A DNA stretch of 64,000 nt from Alphaproteobacteria bacterium (lineage in GTDB: Bacteria > Pseudomonadota > Alphaproteobacteria > Reyranellales > Reyranellaceae), in NCBI GenBank assembly GCA_019635875.1, contig JAHBYP010000005.1, positions 1 to 64,000 of the forward strand, in the 5' to 3' direction. Under the pieces are notes generated by a model. It was not told the origin of the DNA and made no database searches. It worked only from the letters and a program-made list of their open reading frames with translations. Both the position numbers and the translations under genes were made by a program. Shown here piece by piece: positions 35,001-42,682 of the stretch; the stretch's first letter is position 1; the number at the start of each line of letters is the position of its first letter.

Positions 35001-35132
35001 GTCGGAGAGGTCGGGCAGCGCGTCGAGCGGCACGCGGCTGACGGCGTAGAGCCCGGCCAGCGTCGCCATGAGCGCGCCCAGCAGGGTGAGCGCGATGTTG
35101 CGCGCCGACCAGGCGATGACCGCGGCGATCAT
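32019..35132 (-). CDS. cusA: CusA/CzcA-type heavy-metal RND pump
   Basis: A 1037-residue inner-membrane RND transporter of the heavy-metal-efflux group. Hallmarks: N-terminal VIAWSARNIALTLLG, SDTQVIVYAEYAGQAPQVVE, two large periplasmic loops, the helix 4 charged motif GAMVDAAIVMVENAHKRLE, and a second-half helix FIALAGVAAETGVVMLIYLD. Acidic residues in helix 4 carry the proton path, and the Met-type metal site cannot be checked without a model. With CusB (35323) and the TolC-like lipoprotein (27662) it makes a tripartite exporter for Cu(I)/Ag(I) most likely, given the copper genes nearby. A type A repeat separates it from cusB. Confidence 0.94.
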   Translation of the reverse strand: MIAAVIAWSARNIALTLLGALMATLAGLYAVSRVPLDALPDLSDTQVIVYAEYAGQAPQVVEDQITFPLTTAMLSVPRSRVVRGFSMFGVSFVYVIFEDGTDIYWARSRVLEYLNTAAQRLPRGVTPNLGPDATGVGWVYQYALVGDERDLAELRSLQDWSLRFAVAKADGVAEVAGVGGFVRQYAVVVDPNRLRFHALTLDAVREAVRASNMDVGGRTIELAETEFMIRGRGYLKGVGDLERIVLKVDRGTAVLLRDVARVELAPDERRGIAELNGQGEVVSGIALQRHGANTLDVIRSVKQRLAAMAASLPEGARIVPVYDRSDLIHRAVRTLLTTLAEESAVVALVCFVFLLHARSALVAIVTLPLGILIAFAAMHVIGVGSNIMSLGGIAIAIGAMVDAAIVMVENAHKRLERAGPGTSRVEVIVAAAQEVGPALFFSLLVITVSFLPIFALEAQEGRLFKPLAWTKTFAMAAAALLSVTLVPALMVLFVRGRIVAEARNPINRALIWLYRPVIAVVLRARLLTVALALVILASAVVPLKRIGTEFMPNLDEGTLLYMPTTLPGLSITKAADLLQIQNRIIKSFPEVESVWGKAGRAQTATDPAPVEMFETVINLKPRSQWRPGLTLDGLIAEMDGALQFPGVSNAWTMPIKARIDMLATGIRTPVGVKIFGRELNELEKVAREIEAALREVPGTSSAYAERVNSGYFVEITPDRERLARYGLSVEAVQRTIASAIGAEPVTTTVEGRERYAVVLRYPRDLRADPEAMAAQVMVSLANGAAVPLGEVARVERTQGPTTIRTEDGQLVVYLYVDIRDRDLGGYVREAQRVVADKVSLPRGVHLRWSGQFEYLERAAQRLTLVVPATLLVIFLLLYLNFRRMSDTLIVMLSLPFSLVGGLWLMDYMGFNLSVAAAVGFIALAGVAAETGVVMLIYLDHALKDARAQCVAEARAFTRVDLRAAIMEGAVERVRPKMMTVAAIMGGLVPVLWSTGVGSEVMQRIAVPMIGGMVSSTALTLVVIPVLFAMIHGRALRA

Positions 35133-35184
35133 GGTGCGCTCCTGCCGACGATCCTGCCTTCAGGGCCAAGTTGCGCCGGCTCTG

Positions 35185-35304
35185 CCTTCCCCCGGAGGGG
35201 GAAGGTGCCCGAAGGGCGGAAGGGGGATGTCGAAGACGGACACCGGCTTCGTTGAGGCATCCCCCATCCGGCGCTGCGCGCCACCTTCCCCCTCCGGGGG
35301 AAGG
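35185..35304. repeat. Type A palindromic repeat, copy 2
   Basis: 120-bp copy between cusB and cusA within one operon, nearly identical to copies at 24978 and 45875. Confidence 0.9.
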
Positions 35305-35322
35305 TAGGGGAGAACACGCCGC

Positions 35323-36885
35323 TCATTGCGGGGCTCCCGGTGCGGTGAGCCCGCCGATGGCGGCGCGCAGGTTGCTTTCGGCGTCGATCAGGAAATTGCC
35401 CGTCACGACGATGCGCTCGCCCTCGGCGAGGCCGACCAGCACCTCGACGAAGCCGTCGCCCCGCCGGCCCAGCACCAGGTCGCGCGCCTCGAACAGGCCC
35501 TCGCCGCGCACGACGAAGGCGACGCGGCGCGTGCCGCTGTCGATCACCGCCGAATCGGGCACGACCAGCGCCGCCCTGCCGCCGCCGGTGGCGATGGCGA
35601 TATCGGCGTACTGGCCGATGCGCAGGCGGCGCTCGCGGTTGGCCAGCTCGATGCGCACCAGGCCGGTGCGGGTGGCGGCGTCGAGGTCGTGGTAGACGAA
35701 ATCGACGCGGCCCTCGATCGGCTCGCCGACGGTACCACTGGGCATCACGCGCACGCTCTGGCCGACGGCGATCGCCGGCAGGTCGCGCTCGGCCACCCGC
35801 GCCATCGCCCACACCACCGACAGGTCGGCGATGCGGAACAGCGTCATGCCGGCGGTGAAGCGCATGCCGTTGAGCGCCGGGCGCTCCAGCACCGTGCCGC
35901 CCATCGAGGCGTTGATCGTCAGGCTGCGCACCGGCTCGCCGGTGCGGCGCAGGGTCTCGAACACCGCCTCGGGGATGTCGAACTGGCGCAGATTGGCGGC
36001 GGCGCGCTCGAGGTCGGCGGGCCGCCCGCCGCGCAGCGCGGCGGCGTAGTCGGACTGCTTCTGCAGGATCTCGCGGCTCTCGACCCAGATGCGCGCCAAG
36101 GGCTGGCCGGCCGTGACATCGGCGCCGGTCAGCGGCACCAGCAATTCCTCGACGAAGCCGTCGAACTTGGCGGTCAGTACCGCCTGGCGGCGCTCGTCGT
36201 GCTCGATGGTGCCGTAGGCGCGCACCGTGCGCGTCAGCGGCCGGCGGCCGACGATGCCGGTGCGCACGCCGGCGCGCTGCACCTTCTCGGGCGCGATGCG
36301 CAGCGTGCCCGGCGGGCCCGACACCTCGTCCTCGTAGACCGGGATGTAGTCCATCCCCATCGAGTCCTTCTTGGGCGTCTTGGAGATGTCCGGCGCACCC
36401 ATCGGGTTGCGGTAGTAGACGATGCGCCGCGCACCGCCCTTGGCCTCGGCCGGCGCCGCGCCGTCGGCGGCGCGGAAGATCACCGTGCCGCGCACCGGCC
36501 GGCTCTGGCCGGCGATTTCGGCCGACAGCGACAGCGCCCAGCGCCCGGCCATCGACAGGTCGGTCTCGAAGGCGACGACGCCCGGCGCCGGCGACGGCAG
36601 CGCGCGCAGCGGCGCGGTCATCGCCGCCATGCCGTCCGGCGCCATGTCGAGGCGGGTCGACGTCAGGCGCACGGAATCGGCCGGCGGCAGGGCCGGCAAT
36701 CCGGTCAGCCGCACCTCGAGACGCACCGCCTTGCCGGCCGGCACCTCGGCGCTGACGGCCTCCCAGCCCGGCCCCGAGGGCCAGACGGCGCGCAGTACCT
36801 GCGAGGCGGAAGGAATGAAGAAGAGCACGGCGGCGGCGGCGAGAAGCGCCGTCGCGACGAGGACAAGAACCAGACGAATGCGCAT
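35323..36885 (-). CDS. cusB: CusB-type periplasmic adaptor with heavy-metal-binding domain
   Basis: A 520-residue membrane-fusion protein. An N-terminal anchor helix (about 5-24) is followed by a beta-rich extra domain (about 40-140), a heavy-metal-binding domain (about 155-187: YYRNPMGAPDISKTPKKDSM then GMDYIPVY), and the lipoyl/barrel adaptor core with FDGFVEELLV and GQPLARIWV. This order is seen in CusB-like adaptors of metal pumps. It links CusA to the outer-membrane factor. The ATG at 36885 begins the anchor helix. Confidence 0.9.
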   Translation of the reverse strand: MRIRLVLVLVATALLAAAAVLFFIPSASQVLRAVWPSGPGWEAVSAEVPAGKAVRLEVRLTGLPALPPADSVRLTSTRLDMAPDGMAAMTAPLRALPSPAPGVVAFETDLSMAGRWALSLSAEIAGQSRPVRGTVIFRAADGAAPAEAKGGARRIVYYRNPMGAPDISKTPKKDSMGMDYIPVYEDEVSGPPGTLRIAPEKVQRAGVRTGIVGRRPLTRTVRAYGTIEHDERRQAVLTAKFDGFVEELLVPLTGADVTAGQPLARIWVESREILQKQSDYAAALRGGRPADLERAAANLRQFDIPEAVFETLRRTGEPVRSLTINASMGGTVLERPALNGMRFTAGMTLFRIADLSVVWAMARVAERDLPAIAVGQSVRVMPSGTVGEPIEGRVDFVYHDLDAATRTGLVRIELANRERRLRIGQYADIAIATGGGRAALVVPDSAVIDSGTRRVAFVVRGEGLFEARDLVLGRRGDGFVEVLVGLAEGERIVVTGNFLIDAESNLRAAIGGLTAPGAPQ

Positions 36886-36987
36886 GTCGATCGATCCCGG
36901 ATGCCGGGCACGGCCCGGCCGCACCCGCGTGCCGGATCGGCGTCGCGGGCGCCCAAGGCGCCGGCCTTCAGCGACCGGCGCCGCTCG

Positions 36988-37311
36988 TCAGAGGTGGATC
37001 GTCGAACGCGGTGGGCGGAACGGCGCGTCGCGCGGCGCGCCGGATGGCGGGCCGGTGCTCGTCGCCGGACGCAGGACGGTGAAGGGCATCGACAGGGTCG
37101 CTGCCGCATCCGCCGTCAGGGCGGGTTCGGCCACCACCACGCGCGCGGAGCAGGCCAGGGCGCAGTCGCAGGCCTTCGCCGTGTCGTCGCACGTGCTCTT
37201 GCCGACCGGGCATTCGCAATCGGCGACGGCCGCGCGCAGATTCGTGCCCATCGCGGCCGATGGCAGGGCGATGGCGAGCACGACGAGACAGGCGAGCAGG
37301 CGCCGAAGCAT
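36988..37311 (-). CDS. Secreted Cys-rich small protein of cus operon
   Basis: A 107-residue protein with signal peptide (MLRRLLACLVVLAIALPSAA) and a mature part rich in Cys: ADCECPVGKSTCDD and AKACDCALACSA hold seven. A Pro/Arg tail follows. It is the first gene before cusB on the same strand, 100 nt apart. Cys density and position suggest binding of copper or silver in the periplasm, by inference; no named family. Confidence 0.7.
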   Translation of the reverse strand: MLRRLLACLVVLAIALPSAAMGTNLRAAVADCECPVGKSTCDDTAKACDCALACSARVVVAEPALTADAAATLSMPFTVLRPATSTGPPSGAPRDAPFRPPRSTIHL

Positions 37312-37444
37312 CCGGTCATTCTAGCGCGCGCGCCCGCGCCTGTCAGCGCGCCGCCGATCCACTGTGGCGCAAAGCCGCGAATGTGATCGAACTTGATCCA
37401 AGTCATTGTGATCTGCGGATTTCCCTGGTCGCACCCGCATCACT

Positions 37445-37565
37445 CCCTCTCCCCGCTTGCGGGGAGAGGGTTGGGGTGAGGGGCTGCATGGAGTGGCGCA
37501 CCACGATCGTGCGCAACCTCAATCGACCCCTCACCCCGACCCTCTCTCCGCACGCGGGGAGAGGG
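37445..37565. repeat. Type B palindromic repeat, copy 1
   Basis: 121-bp element with outer hairpins CCCTCTCCCCGCTTGCGGGG and a matching 3' one, and inner GGGGTGAGGGGCTGCAT and GACCCCTCACCCCGAC. It stands upstream of the second arsR gene. Confidence 0.9.
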
Positions 37566-37600
37566 AGCACAAGGCCAACCCACACGCGGCGCTTGCCGAT

Positions 37601-37626
37601 GCTTCGATACTTCGATAATTCATTAA
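37601..37626. promoter_or_regulatory. Possible ArsR operator before second arsR
   Basis: Direct copies of CTTCGATA in a short AT-richer stretch (GCTTCGATACTTCGATAATT) immediately before the ATG at 37629. Position and similarity to known ArsR sites suggest autoregulation. Confidence 0.4.
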
Positions 37627-37628
37627 CC

Positions 37629-37997
37629 ATGAAATCCCCAGACGCCGTCGCGGCCCTCGCCGCGCTCGCCCAGGAGCACCGGCTCGCCGTGTTCCGGCTG
37701 CTGGTGCGCGCCGGCCGCGCCGGCCTGCCGCCGAGCCAGATCGTCGAGCGCCTGGACCTGTCGGCCCCCACCCTCTCCTTCCATCTCGCCCAGCTCAGGC
37801 ACGCCGGGCTGGTGCAGGTCCGCCGCGACGGGCGCTCGCTGATCTACACCGCGAACTACGCGCGCATGAACGGCCTGATGGCGTACCTCGCCGACAATTG
37901 CTGCGCCGGAGACAGCCCCCGCCTGCGCGTGCCGGTCTGCGAGCCCGAGGCGGGCAGGCTCGTGCGCCGGCCCGCGGCGCGCGCGGCGCGGCGATGA
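37629..37997 (+). CDS. arsR: ArsR-family repressor of the main ars operon
   Basis: A 122-residue winged-helix repressor. Seen are LAQEHRLAVFRLLVRAG, the recognition region APTLSFHLAQLRHAGLV, a wing RRDGRSLIYTANY, and a vicinal Cys pair DNCCAGDS near residue 88. The pattern is that of As(III)-responding ArsR proteins with a C-terminal Cys pair. It heads the operon arsR-acr3-arsRC-gapdh-arsJ. The ATG at 37629 follows the operator-like sequence; an ATG at 37599 would fall inside it. Confidence 0.9.
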   Translation: MKSPDAVAALAALAQEHRLAVFRLLVRAGRAGLPPSQIVERLDLSAPTLSFHLAQLRHAGLVQVRRDGRSLIYTANYARMNGLMAYLADNCCAGDSPRLRVPVCEPEAGRLVRRPAARAARR

Positions 37998-38021
37998 CCC
38001 CGGCGGCGAGGTAGGCATTCC

Positions 38022-39113
38022 ATGTCCCTGTTCGAACGCTACCTGAGCCTGTGGGTCGCGCTGTGCATCGTGGCCGGCGTCGCGCTCGGCCACTGGTTTC
38101 CCGCGGTCTTCCAGGCCGTCGGCGCGGCCGAGATCGCGCAGGTCAACCTGCCGGTCGCGGTGCTGATCTGGCTGATGATCATCCCGATGCTGATCAGGGT
38201 CGATTTCGCCGCCCTGGGGCGGGTGCGCGAGCACTGGCGCGGCATCGGCGTGACCCTGTTCATCAACTGGGCGGTCAAGCCGTTCTCGATGGCGGCGCTG
38301 GGCTGGTTCTTCATCGGCCACCTCTTCGCGCCCTGGCTGCCGGCCGACCAGATCGACAGCTACATCGCCGGCCTGATCCTGCTGGCGGCGGCGCCGTGCA
38401 CGGCCATGGTCTTCGTCTGGAGCAGCCTCAGCGACGGCGAGCCGGGCTTCACGCTGACGCAGGTCGCGCTCAACGACACGATCATGGTCTTCGCCTTCGC
38501 GCCGATCGTCGGGCTGCTGCTCGGGCTGTCGGCGATCACCGTGCCGTGGCAGACGCTGATGCTGTCGGTCGGCCTCTACATCGTCGTGCCCGTGATCCTC
38601 GCCCAGATCATCCGCGGCCTCGCGCAGGCGCGGGGCGGCCTGGTCGGCCTCGGCCGGCTGCTGGCGGCGCTGCAGCCGGTGTCGCTGGTCGCGCTGCTGA
38701 CGACCTTGGTCCTGCTGTTCGGCTTCCAGGGCCAGCAGATCATCGCCCAGCCGCTGATCATCGCCTTGCTCGCCGTGCCGATCCTGATCCAGGTCTATTT
38801 CAACTCCGGCCTGGCCTACCTGCTCAACCGCGCCACCGGCGAGGCGCATTGCGTGGCGGCGCCCTCGGCCCTGATCGGCGCCAGCAATTTCTTCGAGCTC
38901 GCCGTCGCCGCGGCGATCGGCATCTTCGGCTTCACCTCGGGCGCAGCGCTCGCCACCGTGGTCGGCGTGCTGATCGAGGTGCCGGTGATGCTGTCGGTCG
39001 TGCGCATCGTCAACGCCAGCAAGCGCTGGTACGAATCCGGCCCCGCCGTCGCCCGCCGGCGCGATGCGGAGGCGGGGCGCTGCGAACAGCCGGATACGAA
39101 TCCCATCCGCTGA
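38022..39113 (+). CDS. acr3: Acr3-type arsenite efflux permease
   Basis: A 363-residue membrane protein of the Acr3/BART family with about ten helices. Family marks: LWVALCIVAGVALGHWFP, NLPVAVLIWLMIIPMLIRVD, NWAVKPFSMAALGWFF, the catalytic AAPCTAMVFVWS with conserved Cys126, LNDTIMVFAFAP and the helix 9 GVLIEVPVML with conserved Glu. It expels As(III) using the proton gradient. It lies 24 nt after arsR and before the fused ArsR-ArsC gene. A short hydrophilic C-terminal tail carries one Cys. Confidence 0.95.
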   Translation: MSLFERYLSLWVALCIVAGVALGHWFPAVFQAVGAAEIAQVNLPVAVLIWLMIIPMLIRVDFAALGRVREHWRGIGVTLFINWAVKPFSMAALGWFFIGHLFAPWLPADQIDSYIAGLILLAAAPCTAMVFVWSSLSDGEPGFTLTQVALNDTIMVFAFAPIVGLLLGLSAITVPWQTLMLSVGLYIVVPVILAQIIRGLAQARGGLVGLGRLLAALQPVSLVALLTTLVLLFGFQGQQIIAQPLIIALLAVPILIQVYFNSGLAYLLNRATGEAHCVAAPSALIGASNFFELAVAAAIGIFGFTSGAALATVVGVLIEVPVMLSVVRIVNASKRWYESGPAVARRRDAEAGRCEQPDTNPIR

Positions 39114-39140
39114 AGCCCTGCGCGGCTCATCGAGCGCACC

Positions 39141-39204
39141 TGTCATCCCGAGCGCAGCGAGGGATCCAAGGGGGCCCGGATCCCTCGCTGCGCTCGGGAT
39201 GACA
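39141..39204. repeat. Type C palindromic repeat
   Basis: TGTCATCCCGAGCGCAGCGA plus GGGATCC and its inverted copy, 64 bp, between acr3 and the arsR-arsC fusion. Confidence 0.92.
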
Positions 39205-39271
39205 GGACTATCCGTGGCGAAAGGCGCGGACGCGCTCCTCCCCCGTCATCGTTCTGCAATACTTTTTGACT

Positions 39272-39284
39272 ATTCTCGAAGAAT
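39272..39284. promoter_or_regulatory. Palindrome overlapping fusion-gene start
   Basis: ATTCT-CGA-AGAAT, a perfect palindrome that overlaps the ATG at 39283. It sits where an ArsR-type autorepressor would bind and would block initiation. Confidence 0.45.
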
Positions 39285-40134
39285 GGAATCGACAGACGCC
39301 AGCCGGGGCTTCGCTGCCCTGGCGCAGGAGACGCGGCTTGGCCTGATGCGCCTGCTGGCCAGCCGCGGCGCCTCGGGCATGGCCGCGGGCGAGCTGGCGG
39401 CGACGCTGGGCCAAGTGCCCTCGACGCTGTCCTTTCATCTCGCGCAGCTCGAGCAGGCCGGCCTGGTGCAATCGACCCGCCAGGGCCGGCAGATCATCTA
39501 CGCCGTGCGCTTCGCCGGCCTGCGCGCGCTGTTCGGCTTTCTCACCGAGACCTGCTGCGGCGGTCGCCCCGAATTGTGCGGCGATCTCGCGCGGCTGCTG
39601 CCCGATGACGACCAGGAGGATCGCCGCATGACCGCCGCCTACAACGTGCTGTTCCTGTGCACGCGCAACTCGGCGCGCTCACTGATCGCCCAGGCGCTGC
39701 TCGAGCAACTCGGCAAGGACCGCTTCAACGCCTACTCGGCCGGCTCCGAGCCCGCAGACGCGCCGATGCCGGAGGTGATCGAGCGGCTGCGCACGCTGGG
39801 CCACCCGGTCGGGCATCTGCGCTGCAAGTCGTGGGAGGAGTTCGCGCGGCCCGACGCGCCGCGCATGGATTTCGTCATCACGCTGTGCGACGTCCTGCAG
39901 GGCCAGGACTGCCCCGACATGGGCACGCGGCCGGTGACCTCGGCCTGGCCGCTGCCCGACCCGGCGAAGTTCAGCGGCTCGGCGGCCGAGCACGCGACGA
40001 TGATCAACGCACTCTACGCCATGATCAGGCGGCGGCTGGAGATCTTCATCAACCTGCCGATCGCCTCGCTCGACGAGATGGCGCTGAAGAAGCGGCTCGA
40101 CGAGCTGGGCGACACCGCCCGCGCGCCGGCCTGA
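39283..40134 (+). CDS. ArsR-ArsC fusion: repressor joined to arsenate reductase
   Basis: One uninterrupted 283-codon frame holds two full domains. Residues 1-110 are an ArsR winged helix (LAQETRLGLMRLLASRG, PSTLSFHLAQLEQAGLV, vicinal Cys 91-92 in ETCCGG). Residues from 117 are a low-molecular-weight-phosphatase-type arsenate reductase with the CX5R loop LFLCTRNSARS (Cys126) and SAWPLPDPAKFSG. The linker is short (DDDQEDRR). A perfect AGGAGG lies 8 nt before an in-frame ATG (39628, Met116), so free ArsC may also be made. The fusion would couple arsenite sensing to arsenate reduction. Confidence 0.9.
   Translation: MESTDASRGFAALAQETRLGLMRLLASRGASGMAAGELAATLGQVPSTLSFHLAQLEQAGLVQSTRQGRQIIYAVRFAGLRALFGFLTETCCGGRPELCGDLARLLPDDDQEDRRMTAAYNVLFLCTRNSARSLIAQALLEQLGKDRFNAYSAGSEPADAPMPEVIERLRTLGHPVGHLRCKSWEEFARPDAPRMDFVITLCDVLQGQDCPDMGTRPVTSAWPLPDPAKFSGSAAEHATMINALYAMIRRRLEIFINLPIASLDEMALKKRLDELGDTARAPA
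39614..39630 (+). promoter_or_regulatory. Internal Shine-Dalgarno and start for free ArsC
   Basis: AGGAGG at 39614-39619 and ATG at 39628 within the fusion gene, at ideal spacing and exactly at the domain border (MTAAYNVLFLC). It suggests that the two parts were once separate genes and that both long and short products may be made. Confidence 0.7.
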
Positions 40135-40144
40135 CGGCTTCTCC

Positions 40145-40247
40145 GTCATCCTGAGCAAAGCGAAGGATCCGGCGGTATCGCGGTCACACACCAACAGGGC
40201 GCGCGCTGGCGTCATCGCAAGGTCCTTCGCTGCGCTCAGGACGACGG
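40145..40247. repeat. Diverged type C repeat
   Basis: GTCATCCTGAGCAAAGCGAA with GGATCC and an inverted copy GGTCCTTCGCTGCGCTCAGG, separated by about 55 bp. It is the most diverged member of the family and lies between the fusion gene and gapdh. Confidence 0.7.
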
Positions 40248-40256
40248 GGTTTGAAG

Positions 40257-41303
40257 ATGCGCGTAGGCATCAACGGCATGGGTCGCATGGGGCGGCTGGC
40301 TTTGCGCGCGGCGCTGGGCGGCGTGCGCCGGCCGCCGGACGATCCGCGCGCCGCCAACCGGCTCGACATCGTGCACGTCAACGAGATCAAGGGCGGCGCC
40401 GCCGCCAGCGCGCATCTGCTGGAATTCGACAGCGTGCACGGCCGCTGGCACGCCGACATCGCCGCCGATGACGAGCGCGCCATCCGCATCGACAACCGCC
40501 GCATCGGCTTCAGCGCCCAGCCCGAGCCCGGCGTCGTGGCGTGGGGCGATCTCGGCTGCGACATCGTGCTGGAATGCACCGGCCGGTTCCTCACGCCCGA
40601 CGCGCTGGCCGGCCATTTCGCGCGCGGCGCGAAGCGCGTGATCGTCGCCGCGCCGGTCAAGCACGAGGCGGCGCTCAACGTCGTGGTCGGCGTCAACGAC
40701 GCGCTCTACGAGCCCGCGCGCCACCGCCTGCTGACGGCGGCGTCGTGCACGACCAACTGCCTGGCGCCGGTGGTCAAGGTGGTGCACGAGGCGATCGGCA
40801 TCGTGCACGGCCAGATCACCACCATCCACGATCCGACCAACACCAATGTCGTGGTCGACGCGCCGCACAAGGATCTGCGCCGCGCGCGCTCGGCGATGAC
40901 CTCGCTGGCGCCGACGACGACCGGCAGCGCCACGGCGATCGCGCTGATCTATCCCGAGCTGAAGGGCAAGCTCAACGGTCACGCGGTGCGCGCGCCGGTG
41001 CTCAACGCCAGCCTGACCGACTGCGTCTTCGAGCTCAGGCGGCGGACGGACGAAGCCGAGATCAATGCGCTGTTCGCCGCCGCCGCGCGCGATGGCCTGG
41101 CCGGCATCCTCGGCTTCGAGACGCGCCCGCTGGTCTCGGCCGACTACTGCAACGACACGCGCAGCGCCATCGTCGATGCGCCCAGCACCCTGGTGACCGA
41201 CGGCACGCTGCTCAAGGTCTACGCCTGGTACGACAACGAGATCGGCTATGTCTGTCGCATGGTCGACCTGGCGAACATCGTGATCGCGCGGGGTGAGTCG
41301 TGA
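40257..41303 (+). CDS. GAPDH of the arsenic operon (ArsJ partner)
   Basis: A 348-residue glyceraldehyde-3-phosphate dehydrogenase: NAD fold [19 protein letters not shown], active-site [11 protein letters not shown] (Cys164), and the C-terminal WYDNEIGY. In ars operons with ArsJ, this enzyme uses arsenate with G3P to form 1-arseno-3-phosphoglycerate, which ArsJ exports. The position directly before arsJ supports that role rather than glycolysis. The ATG at 40257 was chosen over TTG 40251. Confidence 0.92.
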   Translation: MRVGINGMGRMGRLALRAALGGVRRPPDDPRAANRLDIVHVNEIKGGAAASAHLLEFDSVHGRWHADIAADDERAIRIDNRRIGFSAQPEPGVVAWGDLGCDIVLECTGRFLTPDALAGHFARGAKRVIVAAPVKHEAALNVVVGVNDALYEPARHRLLTAASCTTNCLAPVVKVVHEAIGIVHGQITTIHDPTNTNVVVDAPHKDLRRARSAMTSLAPTTTGSATAIALIYPELKGKLNGHAVRAPVLNASLTDCVFELRRRTDEAEINALFAAAARDGLAGILGFETRPLVSADYCNDTRSAIVDAPSTLVTDGTLLKVYAWYDNEIGYVCRMVDLANIVIARGES

Positions 41304-41313
41304 GGACAACCCT

Positions 41314-41434
41314 CCCTCTCCCCGCTTGCGGGGAGAGGGTCGGGGTGAGGGGCTGCATCAAGTGGCGCATCGCCGCTCTGCGCAACCTGAGACTCCCCCT
41401 CACCCCTGCCCTCTCCCCGCCTGCGGGGAGAGGG
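41314..41434. repeat. Type B palindromic repeat, copy 2
   Basis: 121-bp element closely matching 37445-37565. Its right arm GGGGAGAGGG ends 17 nt before the arsJ ATG, and with AGAGG next to it may contribute a ribosome-binding site. Confidence 0.9.
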
Positions 41435-41451
41435 AGCAAGAGGCACAGACG

Positions 41452-42672
41452 ATGCGCCACTACCTGATCGTCACCGCGTCCTACTGGGGCTTCACCCTGG
41501 TCGACGGCGCGCTGCGCATGCTGGTGCTGCTGCACTTCTTCCAGCTCGGCTACTCGCCGTTCACGCTCGCCTTCCTGTTCCTGCTCTACGAGCTCGCCGG
41601 CATCGTCGCCAACCTCGCCGGCGGCTGGCTGGCCACCCGCTTCGGCATCCCGCGCATGCTGGCGGCCGGCCAGGCGCTGCAGGTCGCGGGGCTGGTGATG
41701 CTCTCGATGCTCGATGCCGGCTGGAGCGCGGCTGCCTCCGTCGCCTGGGTGGTGATCGCCCAGGGCATCGCCGGCCTGGCCAAGGACTTCACCAAGACCG
41801 CGTCGAAGACGGCGATCAAGACGACCTCGGCGTCCGGCGCCGGGCAGCTCTTCAAATGGGTGGCATATTTCACCGGCTCGAAGAACGCGATGAAGGGCAT
41901 CGGCTTCTTCCTCGGCGGCCTGCTGCTCGACCTGGTCGGCTTCCGCGCCGCGCTGTGGCTGATGGCCGGGCTGATCGGCGCGATCTTCCTCGCCGGCGTG
42001 GCGCTGCTGCCGCGTGCGCTGGGCAGGGGCAAATCGTCGAGGACGATGCGCGAGTTCCTGTCGAAGTCGCGCGGCGTCAACCTGCTGGCGGGCGCGCGTG
42101 TCTTCCTGTTCGGCGCGCGCGAGGTGTGGTTCGTCGTCGGCCTGCCGGTCTTCCTCTATGCCGCGGGCTGGCGCTTCGTCGAGGTCGGCGGCTTTCTCGC
42201 CGCCTGGACCATCGGCTACGGGCTGGTCCAGGCCGCCGCCCCGGCGCTGATCGCGCGCAGCGCCGACGGGCTCAGCCGCGAGATCCCGCATGCGCGCATC
42301 TGGGCCGGCCTGCTGGCGGCGGTGCCGGTGGCGCTGGCGCTGCTGCTGCGCGATCCCGGCCTGTGGCGCCCCGACCTCGTCGTCGCCGCCGGGCTGGCGC
42401 TCTTCGCCCTGCCCTTCGCGGTCAACTCCGCGCTGCACTCCTACCTGATCCTCGCCTATGCCGGCTCGAAGAAGGCGGCCGAGGATGTCGGCTTCTATTA
42501 CGCCGCCAACGCCGCCGGCCGGCTGGCCGGCATGCTGCTGTCGGGCGCGCTCTACCAGTGGGGCGGCATGATCGCCTGCCTGCTCGGCTCGGCGGCGATG
42601 CTGCTGGCCTGCTGGGCGATCACCTTCCTGCTGCCCTCGCGCCACGTCGCGGCGCCCGCGCCCTCGCGCTGA
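41452..42672 (+). CDS. arsJ: ArsJ, exporter of arseno-phosphoglycerate
   Basis: A 406-residue MFS-type permease of the ArsJ family. Its order of motifs is characteristic: YLIVTASYWGFTLVDGALRM at the N-terminus, LGYSPFTLAFLFLLYELAG, AGLAKDFTKTASKTAIKTT, FKWVAYFTGSKNAMKGIGFF and, late, GSKKAAEDVGFYYAANAAG. Together with the preceding GAPDH it gives arsenate resistance without reduction. It is the last gene of the ars operon, with 10 nt to the convergent Fic gene. Confidence 0.95.
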   Translation: MRHYLIVTASYWGFTLVDGALRMLVLLHFFQLGYSPFTLAFLFLLYELAGIVANLAGGWLATRFGIPRMLAAGQALQVAGLVMLSMLDAGWSAAASVAWVVIAQGIAGLAKDFTKTASKTAIKTTSASGAGQLFKWVAYFTGSKNAMKGIGFFLGGLLLDLVGFRAALWLMAGLIGAIFLAGVALLPRALGRGKSSRTMREFLSKSRGVNLLAGARVFLFGAREVWFVVGLPVFLYAAGWRFVEVGGFLAAWTIGYGLVQAAAPALIARSADGLSREIPHARIWAGLLAAVPVALALLLRDPGLWRPDLVVAAGLALFALPFAVNSALHSYLILAYAGSKKAAEDVGFYYAANAAGRLAGMLLSGALYQWGGMIACLLGSAAMLLACWAITFLLPSRHVAAPAPSR

Positions 42673-42682
42673 ACGGCGGCGG

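Noticed and set aside
32289..35255. Open frame of about 990 codons on the plus strand
   Set aside because: Antisense to cusA, with repetitive His/Arg/Asp/Ala composition typical of shadow frames.
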